Below, one piece after another: positions 1-10,440 of a stretch of 64,000 nucleotides of DNA. The DNA is from Hysterangium stoloniferum (taxonomy: Eukaryota; Basidiomycota; Agaricomycetes; Hysterangiales; Hysterangiaceae). The translations under genes were made by a program, and so were the position numbers. The stretch lies in NCBI GenBank assembly GCA_015178975.1, contig WHVD01000018.1:908001-972000 (forward strand). The letters are read 5' to 3'. The notes beneath the pieces were generated by a model. It worked only from the letters and a program-made list of their open reading frames with translations, was not told the origin of the DNA and did not search any database. The number at the start of each line of letters is the position of its first letter. The first letter of the stretch is position 1.

Positions 1-554
1 GACAATATGAGGGCTATCCGAGATAAACGTCGGCATGGATTAGTGAATGATTGTTGCCCATGTTCTTTGTTGTTCTTCCGTAGCTTGCTTCATGCTATCC
101 AAACAGGCGACGTGAGAATAATGGTTATGGGGCTCTCTAAGACTTTCTGGTGGTATTCTATTTGAAGTAGATGGCGTCCAATAATTGGACCTGATGCCAG
201 CTGTCACCAATATTATCCAACATGTGTATGACATCAATGAGAAGCTGCAGAACACGCGGTGACGGGAAAATATTTATTGTATGCGTTCTGAAATTAGCTC
301 AAACTACGTAACTTGCAAATCCGAGTTAGAATGGAGTTAAGTAAAGAAAAATAGTACTATCCTTCCCCCCGGTTTGGACGAGATGTGTCGGCGTTATCCA
401 AAGAAATGATTATAGATCGTGTCGAATTGATGGAGCAAGGCCCTGCGCGGGCCAACCATGTTCCTCCAACACTGATCTGGAGTACGAATTAGACGCTACC
501 GACACACCAATGAAAGGTGTGGCGTCACACAAAGGAAGGAATGACAGATGAAAT
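1..554. other. No confident gene
   Basis: A minus-strand ORF lies at 40-255 (71 codons, hydrophobic start), but I see no splice context or family resemblance. Nothing else in this stretch can be supported. Confidence 0.3.
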
Positions 555-1193
555 TTATACTTTCAAGGCGGTCAAGAAGGTATTTGTCGTTGGTTGAGCC
601 ACGCGTTGCGTCACAATGTGGAAGAAGACGAGTGAACATGGCGATAATATCGAGGCACGCACTATAGTACACGCGGATTCGGTGTCGAAAGATCCAGCTA
701 TCAGCGTCAGAGTGAGCTTGATTTGATACTGGCAAGAAGCCAGGAGTTGCTCATTCAAGCTGGTGTCGTCAGAATCACACTGGTAGGATAGTTTCATGGG
801 CAGAGGTCAAATAATTCTTGAAGGCAAAACATTGTAAACATACCGTATGAGGGGCTCAATGAACGAAGAAATCGCATGCAGCTGGTTGACGTGATCGGTG
901 AGAAGCGTGCTGTCCTCAAAGAAGTTTACTAGGGAACAGGTATCTTGCCACAGTGACTCTGATGTTTCGTCATCAATTTGAAGTGTCAAGGACGCCATAC
1001 TAATTTTTGTGTCGTCTATTACCACTTTCAATACAGCCCCAGCAATTTCTCGAAACCATGCATCTTGGCGGATGCAAGGCTGGAGAAGGTCTATGTAATA
1101 TGGTAAGCACTGGTGATTTTGTCTGTTATGGCATTTGTAAACAGGATAAAAGATGTATTGGCGCGACGTACTGTCGTAACCAAAATTCGACAT
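555..1193 (-). CDS. Hypothetical protein, two exons
   Basis: Seen: an ATG at 1193 opens exon 1 (1193-844). A GTATGT donor at 843 and an ACCAG acceptor at 760 define an 84-nt intron, and exon 2 runs 759-555 to a TAA. The exons total 555 nt, giving 184 residues in one frame. Composition is ordinary for a soluble protein, with acidic patches (DDTK, DDETSE) and no signal peptide or TM segment. I do not recognise a family. A further minus-strand exon may lie upstream at 1317-1598, in which case this ATG is internal. The intron is inferred from consensus only. Confidence 0.45.
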
Positions 1194-1316
1194 AGCTTCT
1201 GATAGCAGTGAGTTCCTCTGCAGATAGTTGACGCACAAGGCAGATTACTTCCACAATGTACCCAAGGCCGGAAACAAGGAGGGAATATTCAAAGCATAAT
1301 AAATATTGGACGATTT

Positions 1317-1598
1317 TTATGATAAAATTTGATGCAACCTCATCAAAGTTGATGTGTAGTGGTGACTTCGTTGCAGTATTATAAAGGGATGACGTAATTG
1401 CAGTTGACTTATTTCATTTGACCAATAGGTGCCGGAGCAGCATGCGATGGCAAAACCCAAAGCTGCAATAAGCTCGGCAGCGGGACCTTTGTTCGTCCGA
1501 TGTACATCACGTTCATATTGGCGGAATTCCTGCAATACCCTGTTAAAATATATAGTCCCTAAGAAGAGCTCAGTCTCGTATAAGTATAACGGACTCAT
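1317..1598 (-). CDS. Hypothetical exon or short gene
   Basis: An ATG-initiated 93-codon minus-strand ORF with natural composition (a motif reading FNRVLQEFRQYERDVHR and an alanine-rich helix after it). It lies just upstream of the 555-1193 model on the same strand, so it may be its 5' exon, but I could not fix a splice junction. The start codon sits in a 25-bp sequence that is repeated upstream at 1673-1697. Function unknown. Confidence 0.35.
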   Translation of the reverse strand: MSPLYLYETELFLGTIYFNRVLQEFRQYERDVHRTNKGPAAELIAALGFAIACCSGTYWSNEISQLQLRHPFIILQRSHHYTSTLMRLHQILS

Positions 1599-1697
1599 AT
1601 AATGTGTACCTAAGAAGAGCTATTGTATACAGTAAGCGCATATACTAAGAGAGAAAGGATCGTTCTGTGCTCACCTCAGTCTCGTATAAGTATAACG
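1571..1697. repeat. Short direct repeat pair around a start codon
   Basis: CAGTCTCGTATAAGTATAAC plus GGACT occurs at 1571-1595 and again at 1673-1697. A neighbouring CTAAGAAGAGCT is also doubled (near 1559 and 1610). This looks like a small local duplication or an insertion footprint. Confidence 0.6.
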
Positions 1698-1699
1698 GA

Positions 1700-2067
1700 C
1701 TGAGGTTAAGCTATGTAGGTTATCCCTTTATATATTCTACATAAACAAAAGGACCATGTGCTCATATGTGAGACGTGTGGATGAGTGGAGCCTGATCGTG
1801 ACGACCGATCATGTTGTTACCGCACCGGTATCACCGTTATTCAGACAGTCCCCAAATATGTTGACCCTGCCACATATATGCGGTGCCTTTTGTCTTCAAC
1901 ATACCCTCAACGCTTTTTTCGTAATTTGAGGCGGGTATGAGGGTCTAAAAAGACGTGAGGATTTTGAGTGTATCTCAATGATTGAGCATTGAGTTATCAA
2001 TACCTCATCAAATCAACGCTCTCTTGTATTACTGTTCCCAGTCTTGATAGCGTGAGAGACTTGTTTA
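1700..2067. other. Intergenic, nothing recognised
   Basis: No long ORF, repeat or RNA gene is visible between the upstream minus-strand gene and the MITE. Confidence 0.4.
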
Positions 2068-2442
2068 CACTGGAGGCATCCCAATGTTTTTGGAGTTTGA
2101 AAACCTTCCAAAAATCCTAATATTTGGCCAACTTTTCTAAGAATTCTTTGAACTGATAAAATGTTTAAAATTTTTAACTTTTAGTAGGATTTTCCAAAGT
2201 GGGAAATTATATCTGAAAATCTCAAAAATATGTATCAAGAAACTCTGACTAATGATATTTCCTCAGATTTTCTAATAAAAATATTCCAAGTTTTCAGATA
2301 TGATTTTCCTGTTTGGAATATCCTAGTGAAACTTAAAATTTTCAATCAATTTATCAGTTCAAAGAATCCTTAGAAAATCTGGCCAAATAGTAGGATTTTC
2401 AGAAGGTTTTCCAACTCCAAAAACCTTGAGGTGCCTCCAGTG
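2068..2442. mobile_element. Palindromic MITE, copy 1
   Basis: About 375 bp with terminal inverted repeats CACTGGAGGCA.../...TGCCTCCAGTG. The similarity continues inward (TTTTGGAGTTTGAAAACCTT against AAGGTTTTCCAACTCC), so the whole element is close to a long hairpin. TTA flanks both ends (2065-2067 and 2443-2445), a possible 3-bp target duplication. It has no coding capacity. A diverged relative lies at 60593-60869. Confidence 0.7.
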
Positions 2443-2550
2443 TTAGCAACTTGTCAACGGCCTTATCGTCTCGGTATGATCCGCGCCCTATTCGCTCCTA
2501 TATCGTCAATTTTGCCATCAGCGAAGCTTTCTTTGCGTTATGAAGAACTT

Positions 2551-3093
2551 TCATGCCAACCCTTTCCAAACCGACTCCACAGTAATACCCGGGGCCAATT
2601 TCAATACTTGAAGATGTACGATCAGGCAATGAGACCACTCCCCAGTCTACGTCATGAATAAGGTATGGACCAAGATTAGATGTGGTGTTGGTGGATCTAC
2701 CCCGCATCTTAATAATCGTCGGGGGGTCATGGCAATTTCTCTCTCCTTGGCACTGAAACCCTCCGGTTTGTCAAAAGTGTACATGAAAGGATATGTCATT
2801 TTGCGCACCCATTCCTCCACCCAAATTTTCACGTCTTCTTCAGACAGTGATATGTGCTGGTCATCTTCGGGCGCTCGGTAACATAAACCGTGCCCATGTT
2901 CGATACAGCTCCATCGTTCTCGAAGCTTCACCCGGAATCTTTCCCTAATTCCCGCATCGATAATCTCCTCCCGTTCTTTTGAGCTCAATACAGCCGGGGA
3001 AACCAAGGGTTGTAGCCACTCAACCGCTTGTAGGAGGGTTTCAGCTGGTACGATATCGTGGCTGCTCAGAGTCGTCTCGTTTGAAGTTGACAT
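2551..3093 (-). CDS. Hypothetical protein, two exons
   Basis: Seen: an ATG at 3093 opens exon 1 (3093-2701, 131 codons). A GTAGAT donor at 2700 and a GTAG acceptor at 2647 enclose a 54-nt intron with a CTAAT branch-like site. Exon 2 (2646-2551) adds 31 residues before TGA, giving about 162 aa. Exon 1 is Glu/Arg-rich with tryptophans (IWVEEWVRK, LRERWSC). The unspliced frame stops at 2647, and another frame is open down to 2498, so a frameshift instead of an intron is possible. No family is recognised; a fungal-specific protein is my best reading. Confidence 0.5.
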
Positions 3094-3099
3094 TGGTGG

Positions 3100-3700
3100 A
3101 TAGCGGTTGTAGTCATACCGTATGGGAATGATGCTCCTTTAAGGTGCGGTAGCCGGAGAGTGAATTTCCAGGCATCATGCTCCTACAGGACACACACCGT
3201 TCCATCCTTTCCTTTTAAACAACTTGAAGGCACTCGTCCTTTTTCAAGAATACAGGCAGGATACTCTCCAGTTAATTTGCCATTTTTTGCACTCATCGCT
3301 TACACTTCATCAGGTCATCTACCGCAGACAACACACATGGCAGCTGGGAAGACATTGACAAGCCGTCACCGCATAATATGGTACTTCGGAGTTCTTGAGC
3401 GCTAGATTTCAGGGCATTTCCATCAGTTTGAGAAGTGACATCTGCATGGATAGAATATGTAAATGGAGTGGATACCACCCATGGCAGTGCTTATCAGGCA
3501 CAACCTCAGGCGCTTTCGACTCCCGCTATATCTAAAGGAAATATGCGCTTCGTGGCTAATTGGGGTCAAACCTAAATATTTTTGTTTGTGGCCAGTCCAT
3601 CAAAGTTTTTATTTTGCGTGTAATATAAATTCAGTCATAATTAATTACAAGTCTATTATTATCCTATCGTTCTCCGTGAACTAATTCGCCCCGGGCTTAC
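3100..3700. other. Weak ORFs only
   Basis: Short ORFs occur on both strands (plus 3160-3405, minus 3293-3478) without splice logic or recognisable motifs. No gene is claimed. Confidence 0.3.
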
Positions 3701-3708
3701 GGTATTTA

Positions 3709-4225
3709 TTGGGGACTTGTCCATTCGACGCCACAATGTCAAGGCAGATCAACGATTTGAGCCACCGTAGCTTGCTTTCAGGCAAGGCTCTTCGGGTTTG
3801 TAAAGATTCAGCATTCTATAGGTTTACGTGCCCTTTTCCTGCCAATTTGTCGACCCCTTCAACGCCAGCAACTCCATTGTCTCCTGTGATTTCACAAAGG
3901 TTGCTGTCGTCATCTTTATTCCCTACTATCATAGTGATTTCGTATTGTATCCGGGTTTGTTACGCCAGTTGACCTTCTTTTTTTTTCAGGATTCTCGGGT
4001 TCGGAATTAATGAGTACTGTGAGTCCGTACGAACGTCTAAGCTCACATCTGCTGGTACCTCCTTGCTGGAACCACTATGTGGGCGGACTTACCAACATTA
4101 TGCTTGATGGGCGGGTCTCAAAGCCTCATGGGTATATTCCCAGGATTTGCTCCTCAAAACTATATCATGCTCCCGCCGCAGCATTTCCATCCCCATTATC
4201 CCTACACGATCCGTCCATGCAATAA
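3709..4225 (+). CDS. Possible fragmentary multi-exon gene
   Basis: Open frames with natural composition alternate on the plus strand: 3709-3972, then 3828-4010, a good acceptor (pyrimidine tract ending TTTTCAG near 3989), then a frame encoding GFGINEYCESVRTSKLTSAG. A separate frame near 4095-4225 ends in a Pro/His/Tyr-rich tail (LPPQHFHPHYPY) before TAG. The switches of frame suggest short exons or a decayed gene. I could not build one consistent model and recognise no family. Confidence 0.22.
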
Positions 4226-4441
4226 TTAGAGCTTCATCCGTGCGTTGGTTATGGCCATCGTTTCTTCTCCTCACTAACCACTTGATTTCCCCAAAGGCTT
4301 GTTTCTTACCAGGACCACCGTTTCAGGTTCCGAAGGCACACATCAAGGGTTAAATAGCATTGAATTGAATCTATGCTACAGGATACTTTCTGGTCTCATT
4401 TCCACATGCAGGACCGCTCACCTTGCTACCAAGAACAGATC

Positions 4442-4534
4442 TACACTCGTATTTGGGATATACGACATCTCATAGTAGAAGGGCAGTTATATTAGATCAA
4501 TCAATATGTTCCAACTGATATAAAACTAGAGGGA
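4442..4534 (+). pseudogene. Ty1/copia RNase H C-terminal remnant
   Basis: The plus-strand translation contains WDIRHLIVEG, an in-frame TAG, then YVPTDIKL. This matches the end of copia RNase H, where a D-I-R-H-H-[LF]-[IV]-R-E element is followed by [YH]VPT..QLADI[FL]TK. The LADIFTK part is degraded. A polypurine tract and a TG-starting LTR-like sequence follow downstream (5058-5069), as expected for the 3' end of a copia element. Inferred from motif memory; short and decayed. Confidence 0.5.
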
Positions 4535-4680
4535 GAAATAAAGGTAGCAGCTAGCAAGGAAAGATCTCTTGGAAGATCAGTCCCCATTAAAGTCATTCAG
4601 GGGCAGTGGTACAAATGTGCACATGCAGGAAAATTGGCATCCACACCAAAATATGGTGGGAGTCCTTCATCATGTGACAT

Positions 4681-5054
4681 ATGGAGGGTAGTGGCATGCT
4701 ATGGAGGGTAGTGGCATATGGAGGGTAGTGGCATGCTATGGAGGGTAGTGGCATGCTATGGAGGGTAGTGGCATGCTATGGAGGGTAGTGGCATGCTATG
4801 GAGGGTAGTGGCATGCTATGGAGGGTAGTGGCATGCTATGGAGGGTAGTGGCATGCTATGGAGGGTAGTGGCATGCTATGGAGGGTAGTGGCATGCTATG
4901 GAGGGTAGTGGCATGCTATGGAGGGTAGTGGCATGCTATGGAGGGTAGTGGCATGCTATGGAGGGTAGTGGCATGCTATGGAGGGTAGTGGCATGCTATG
5001 GAGGGTAGTGGCATGCTATGGAGGGTAGTGGCATGCTATGGAGGGTAGTGGCAT
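4681..5054. repeat. 20-bp tandem satellite, about 19 copies
   Basis: The unit ATGGAGGGTAGTGGCATGCT is repeated almost without change; one early unit is 3 bp shorter. It sits between the copia RNase H remnant and the polypurine tract, so it is an expansion inside the 3' non-coding part of a retroelement. There are no spacers, so it is not a CRISPR array. Confidence 0.95.
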
Positions 5055-5057
5055 ACC

Positions 5058-5193
5058 AGGGGGGAGATTGTTAGAGTATGTAATACCAACCATTGTTCCA
5101 TCTATACAGCTCTGAGTTCAGTGTATATACTCTAATAGGAACAGGCACTTGAGGTTATATCCTTAAGTACAGTGTAAGACTGAACTTACCCAA
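5058..5193 (+). mobile_element. Copia polypurine tract and start of 3' LTR
   Basis: AGGGGGGAGAT at 5058-5068 is followed by TGTTAGAG at 5069, the classic copia PPT-LTR junction. A near-inverse (ATACTCTAATAGGAACA) appears near 5128-5144. The LTR cannot be followed beyond 5193, where an LTR-A remnant begins. Confidence 0.5.
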
Positions 5194-5609
5194 TGTTAGG
5201 ACTGGACAGCCTGCTGGGACCTGGACCTCCCTCACACATCTCCATCACTCCCTTTTTGTATGATCGGTGACCTGAACCTGCTCAGAGATCCCAGCTCTCA
5301 TGATATATGAAATATCCACCCCAATCAATTAGTATGACTCATCTAAATAAACTAGACAGATTTGTATTTACAATTTACTCAGAAAATCAACTAAGTTACC
5401 CCCCTACCTTGCATTAGTTAAATCTCTATTTGTACCCTCAAAACCATGGGCCCTCCACCTGAGGGTCTTCAGACTTCCTGTTTGTCCCTTTGAAGTTGGA
5501 CACAACAATCTCATGAGGGCCCAGCATATAAGCTGAAGCCAAGTCCTACCTGCATACTGGACTATCCATGGGTTTCCCACTGGACCCTACTTGTAAGCCC
5601 AGAGCTTAG
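5194..5609 (+). mobile_element. Degenerate LTR-A remnant
   Basis: Starts TGTTAGGACTGGACAGCCTG, like the family A terminus, and keeps the later landmarks: ACTCAGAAAATCA, GGGCCCTCC, GTTGGACACAACAATCTC and the shared core TAAGCTGAAGCCAAGTCCT (5529-5547). It is about half the usual 820 bp, with internal deletions. GTATTTTCTGATTGCA (5612-5627) follows and matches the leader just after the LTR-A at 8678, so this was once a 5' LTR. Confidence 0.65.
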
Positions 5610-6208
5610 CAGTATTTTCTGATTGCATGTTAAGAACAGAAAACTGACTAATGTTGGTAGACCGACAGGGACCAAATGGAAGGACTTGGCTTCAGCTTAT
5701 ATGCTGCACCCTCACAAGTTACCATCAGATGTCCTTTAAATTTCAGGCAGGTGGAAAACTAATCCTGTCAAATAATCCTCTCAGCAAGTCACCAATTGGA
5801 AGCTGGGATAGTTGGGGGTTGGAGGGTCGGAGACTGAGAGTGAGCAAGCACAAGCAAAGGCGAAGAGCAGGATATTTAGAGCAGGACTATGAGAGAGGTA
5901 TACAAGTGTTCTGAGTTGATATTCTGATTGAATTGTAGCTACATTACAGTAGGACTTAAATACTAGTTATTGGCATCTCGAAATACTAACTAGGTAAGAG
6001 CGGGAATGTCCAATTAGTGACAAATAAGCTTGCCTAGGAACTGGAAGGTTATGATAAGATCAGAGGCTGTGATTATCCAAGAGCAGGATTACAAGAAAAG
6101 GGAATAGTCCAAGAGCTACAAGTATATATGGGCATATGTGAAACATAGAGTAGAACAGATCATCATAATAAAAGGGGACATATCAAAGCATAACCAGATG
6201 GTACAAGT

Positions 6209-8013
6209 TGTTACGACCGTGTCGTAACCCATGTCGCAACCCGACGGTCCCCGAGAATACTACAGTCTATCGATGTTCCAAGTTATTGATCAAGTCATCA
6301 TTTCAGCAACCTTCGGAATACCGACACTGATGTATACCTTCACAGCGATCAAACCTTGTTTACCCCCCTGTCAAAATATACTCGTACCATCTGGTTATGC
6401 TTTGATACATCCCCTTTCATTATGATGATCTGTTTTACTCTATGTTTCACATATGCCCATATATACTTGTAGTCCGTGGACTATTCCCTTTTCTGGTAAT
6501 CCCACTCTCGGCTAAATCTCGGCTTCCGATCTTATCGTAACTTTCCGGTTTCTAGTCAAGTCTATTCATCAAATAGTGTTTCCGCTCTTCCCTTAGTTAG
6601 TAGTTTCTAGATGCTGACAACTCGTATATAAACCTGCTGTAAATGTAGTTATTAGACAATCAGAATATCAACTTAGATCGACTTAAATACCCCTCTAATT
6701 TCCAACTCCATTATCTATTCACGACCACCACATTCCGACTCCATCTGATTTACGATTCAACCTACATTTACGACTTCAACCTCTAATCTCTGACTCTCTC
6801 AGTCTCTGACTCTCTCAGTCTCTGACTCTCTCAGTTTCTGACTCTCTCAGTCTCTGACTCTCTCAGTCTCTGACTCTCTCAGTCTCTGACTCTCTCAGTC
6901 TCTGACTCTCTCAGTCTCTGACTCTCTCAGTCTCTGACTCTCTCAGTCTCTGACTCTCTCAGTCTCTGACTCTCTCAGTCTCTGACTCTCTCAGTCTCTG
7001 ACTCTCTCAGTCTCTGACTCTCTCAGTCTCTGACTCTCTCAGTCTCTGACTCTCTCAGTCTCTGACTCTCTCAGTCTCTGACTCTCTCAGTCTCTGACTC
7101 TCTCAGTCTCTGACTCTCTCAGTCTCTGACTCTCTCAGTCTCTGACTCTCTCAGTCTCTGACTCTCTCAGTCTCTGACTCTCTCAGTCTCTGACTCTCTC
7201 AGTCTCTGACTCTCTCAGTCTCTGACTCTCTCAGTCTCTGACTCTCTCAGTCTCTGACTCTCTCAGTCTCTGACTCTCTCAGTCTCTGACTCTCTCAGTC
7301 TCTGACTCTCTCTCAGTCTCTGACTCTCTCAGTCTCTGACTCTCTCAGTCTCTGACTCTCTCAGTCTCTGACTCTCTCAGTCTCTGACTCTCTCAGTCTC
7401 TGACTCTCTCAGTCTCTGACTCTCTCAGTCTCTGACTCTCTCAGTCTCTGACTCTCTCAGTCTCTGACTCTCTCAGTCTCTGACTCTCTCAGTCTCTGAC
7501 TCTCTCAGTCTCTGACTCTCTCAGTCTCTGACTCTCTCAGTCTCTGACTCTCTCAGTCTCTGACTCTCTCAGTCTCTGACTCTCTCAGTCTCTGACTCTC
7601 TCAGTCTCTGACTCTCTCAGTCTCTGACTCTCTCAGTCTCTGACTCTCTCAGTCTCTGACTCTCTCAGTCTCTGACTCTCTCAGTCTCTGACTCTCTCAG
7701 TCTCTGACTCTCTCAGTCTCTGACTCTCTCAGTCTCTGACTCTTAGTCTCCGACTCTTAGTCTCCGACTCTTAGTCTCCGACTCTTAGTCTCTGACTCTT
7801 GGTCTCCGACCCCTCAGCCCAACCCTCAACTGATCCTTCGGTTTCCGATCGGTAGTTTACCGAGAGGTTTACTTGACAGGACTAGTTTTCGCCTGCCCGA
7901 AATTTAAGGACACCCGACGGTAACTTGCGAGGGCGCAGCACATAAGCTGAAGCCAAGTCCTTCTGTTCGGTCCCCGTCGGCCAGCCGACATCCGTCAGTT
8001 TCTGCTCTTAACA
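6209..8013 (+). mobile_element. Solo LTR-B with giant internal minisatellite
   Basis: Starts TGTTACGACCGTGTCGTAAC and ends CTTAACA. It is flanked by perfect 5-bp direct repeats CAAGT (6204-6208 and 8014-8018). There is no internal region, so this is a solo LTR left by LTR-LTR recombination. A TATA box (TATATAAA, 6626-6633) lies upstream of the 16-bp minisatellite. Length is 1805 bp, against 658 and 891 bp for the LTRs of the element at 22447-30775; most of the difference is the minisatellite. Confidence 0.9.
6789..7740. repeat. 16-bp LTR minisatellite, about 60 copies
   Basis: Unit TCTCTGACTCTCTCAG, nearly perfect, with one slipped unit near 7312. It lies downstream of the LTR TATA box, so it would be in the transcribed part of the LTR. 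Confidence 0.95.
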
Positions 8014-8065
8014 CAAGTATAACTTGACAGGGGCATAAATGGGGTTTGATCACTGTGAAGGGATA

Positions 8066-8678
8066 CATCAGTGTCACTCCTGCTCCATTCCCGTTATGGT
8101 TTTATGACCTGTCACAATTTGGACTCTGCTCCATTCCGTCCCATTCCTAACACCAATTTTGGTGTTTACTTATCTTGTTTTATGTTTGTTAGTTTCATTT
8201 TCATTATTACTGGATTTGGTATGTTATTCATTCCACAGTCTATATAGTCTGGCAGATGTTGTACATACAATCCAGTCAGAAAATCAGCTTAGATTCTCCC
8301 CAGTAATCTTAGTATATTTTCCACTCTAAATTCCTCTTTGAATTACACTGCTCTCACTAGTCGGAGCCCATGGGCTCTGACACATCTATCACTTGACCTC
8401 TGACCTATCTATCTTGACTCCCCGACCTCTTGACCCACAACCTCTTGACCCACAACCTCTTGACCCACAACCTCTTGACCCACAACCTCTTGACCCACAA
8501 CCTCTTGACCCACAACCTCTCGACCCACGAACTCTGCCTGGACTCCCCGGGATACCTGTCCACCCATTTGAAATTGGACAACACGATCTCGTGAGGGCAC
8601 AGCCTATAAGCTGAAGCCAAGTCCTACTGGATTTCCCATGGGTTTCTCTGGAAACCCTCTGTGTATGCACCCTTAACA
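8066..8678 (+). mobile_element. 5'-truncated LTR-A (5' LTR of the gag-pol element)
   Basis: Lacks the first 250-300 bp of family A and begins in the tgctccattcccgttatgg region. It keeps a TATA-like CTATATAG near 8243, the palindrome GAGCCCATGGGCTC (8364-8377), a 15-bp minisatellite (8426-8520), the shared core at 8607-8625, and the CCTTAACA end at 8678. The gag gene follows 35 bp downstream. Confidence 0.75.
8426..8520. repeat. 15-bp minisatellite in LTR-A
   Basis: Unit CTCTTGACCCACAAC, about six copies, in the same relative place (after the palindrome, before the shared core) as the looser GGTCGTA-type repeats in other LTR-A copies. Confidence 0.85.
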
Positions 8679-8712
8679 GTATTTTCTGACTAAGACTCGC
8701 AGATTGTTCAAT

Positions 8713-10140
8713 ATGCCACCAAGAAGAAAAGCACATGCACAGGCATCATTACCTGGACCATCGACTCTTCATTCCCCATTAACTTTGTATACCAGCCAGA
8801 CACTCACAAACCAGCTGGAAGCCATGGAAGAAGCCCGTATTGAAGAAGTCCCAGAAAACCAGGATGAATCCGAGCACAAGGATGAGTCTGTGGCCCCTGA
8901 CAAGGGCAAGGGTGTTGAAAATCCTCCATCTAACAATCGACCACTGCTTTCGCACCCTGCCTCTGAGTATTTAGCAATCACTTTAGAAAGGTTGATGAAT
9001 CATATGCTCGGAGAAGGCAAAAAGAAGGATCTGGAACCTCTGCAGTCAAAAGTCAATGCTCCGGAACCCTTCATGGGTTCCAACCCAAACAAACTCTCTA
9101 CTTTCCTCATGCGATGTCGCTTCAATTTCTGCAATTGATCTGCTGCATTCTCCATGGACTCCCGAAAAGTCAACTATGCACTTTCATACTTGTTGGGATC
9201 TGCATTGAAATGGTTCAAACTGGCTTTTAGCAGACTTTTCGAGGAAGAGCTGCTTTGGCTCGAAGATTGGGATGCTTTTGTTGAGGAGCTTGAAACCAAC
9301 TTTGGCCCATATGACCTGACCGGAGAAGCCGAGAACAGTCTCACTAATCTTCATATGAAGGACATGCAGTGCATCACGGACTATATCATTGTCCAATTCA
9401 ATAATCTTGCAGCTTGTTGTCAGTGGGGCAATCCCACTCTCCACCACCAATTCTATGCCAGTCTGCCGTCCCACTCTCCACCACCAATTCTATGCCAGTC
9501 TGCCGTCCCACTCTCCACCACCAATTCTATGCCAGTCTGCCGTCCCACCTTAAGGACAAAGTCTCAAAAGGAGAAGATGGCAAGCCAAAAACCCTGTCCC
9601 GTATGCACCTTAAGGCTTAAAATGCGGATGCACACTATTGGGAATGTCGCGTGGAAGTTGCCCACGAGACCTCTGCAGACAAAGTGAACAAGTCCATGGC
9701 CAATAAAAACAACAACAACAACTCATCAACCAGCAACCAGAACTCCATGCAATCTGACAAGAAGAAAGATAAAGAGTCTTCTAACAACAACAACAACAAC
9801 AACAACAAAGGTCAACAGTCCGGCAAGCAAACCAGAAAACCCGACCTCACAGGCAAGCTCGGACCCGATGGCAAATTGACCCCACAAGAAAGACAACATT
9901 GTATGGACAATAACCTCTGTCTCTTGTACAGAAAACCCGGTCATTGAGTCCCGGAATGTCCACTGGCAAAAGCAAACTCTGCAAAGGTTTGAACAGCCAA
10001 GACCTCCACGGAAACCCCATCGAAGGACAAACTGGCTTCCGACTCGAAAAAAGAGTAAGCAACCCTGCGGACTCCATGCAGGTTGGGGGTTGTGTTGCCT
10101 CTCCACGCATTCAAGAGTTTACCCATCTCAATGCATCCGC
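8713..10140 (+). pseudogene. gag: gag of family A Ty3/gypsy element (broken)
   Basis: The first true ATG is 8713 (reads MPPRRKA). The N-terminal acidic region is followed by an in-frame TGA at 9136-9138, after which the same frame continues with a typical gypsy gag capsid segment (SALKWFKLAFSR, EDWDAFVEELETNFGP). A 37-bp triplication at 9458-9548 shifts the frame, and a TAA follows near 9618. Downstream are an Asn-homopolymer linker (AAC repeats near 9705 and 9784) and a degraded zinc knuckle (NLCLLYRKPGH, an in-frame stop, then PEC) at about 9912-9962; its second Cys is replaced by Tyr. The product would package element RNA. This copy cannot make a full protein. Confidence 0.8.
9443..9548. 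repeat. 37-bp triplication inside gag
   Basis: The sequence around CCACCACCAATTCTATGCC is present three times in tandem. The gag fragment at 18562-19258 has one copy, so this is a recent slippage event. Two extra units add 74 nt and shift the gag frame. Confidence 0.9.
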
Positions 10141-10440
10141 TCTTTTGCATTCTGATTTGTTTTTAATTAAACTTATGTCTAATATGATTCCAAAATTCAT
10201 TTTTTCAGCCCTTATTGTTTTTTAGATACAAAATTCATGCAAAAAAATCTGTTGTCAACTTATCCAATAAATCCCATTGGCCTCTGCCTTTTCAATGGCA
10301 CAAGTAATTCGGTTGTCACCCAAGCTTGTGATTTATCCATCTGTTTCCCATGTAGAACATCTCAGTTGGTCACTTTCTATGTGACCCAGTTAGACTCAAG
10401 TTGCTCAGTTGTCCTAGGACACAACTGGCTTACCCACTAG
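10141..10440 (+). pseudogene. Aspartic protease region of family A element
   Basis: The frame reading NPIGLCLFNGTSNSVVTQ and, further on, SSCSVVLGHNWLTH matches the gypsy protease C-terminal half (the ...VVLGYNWL... block). Upstream, SALIV runs straight into FLDTKFMQKN in another frame; the catalytic D-[ST]-G expected between them is not visible, which suggests a small deletion. Basis: motif recognition. Confidence 0.55.

Larger units (their letters stand above)
5628..8065 (-). mobile_element. LTR-B2, reverse, split by a solo LTR-B
   Basis: Begins TGTTAAGAACAG, the inverse of the B terminus, and follows the B2 consensus to 6208. It resumes at 8019 (aacttgacaggggcataaatgg) after the nested solo LTR. 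It is truncated at about 8065, where LTR-A sequence takes over. Without the insert it would be roughly 630 bp against about 730 for complete B2 copies. Confidence 0.75.

Noticed and set aside
4681..5054. CRISPR-like regular repeats
   Set aside because: The 20-bp units are directly adjacent without spacers, and the genome is eukaryotic. It is a satellite.
5069..5144. A 76-bp complete LTR with inverted ends TGTTAGAGTAT...ATACTCTAATAGGAACA
   Set aside because: Too short for an LTR and without a target duplication; treated as the start of a truncated copia LTR.
8389..8736. Overlapping open frames on both strands with repeated DPQPL or GCGSR peptides
   Set aside because: They are produced by the 15-bp minisatellite inside LTR-A, whose length is a multiple of three.
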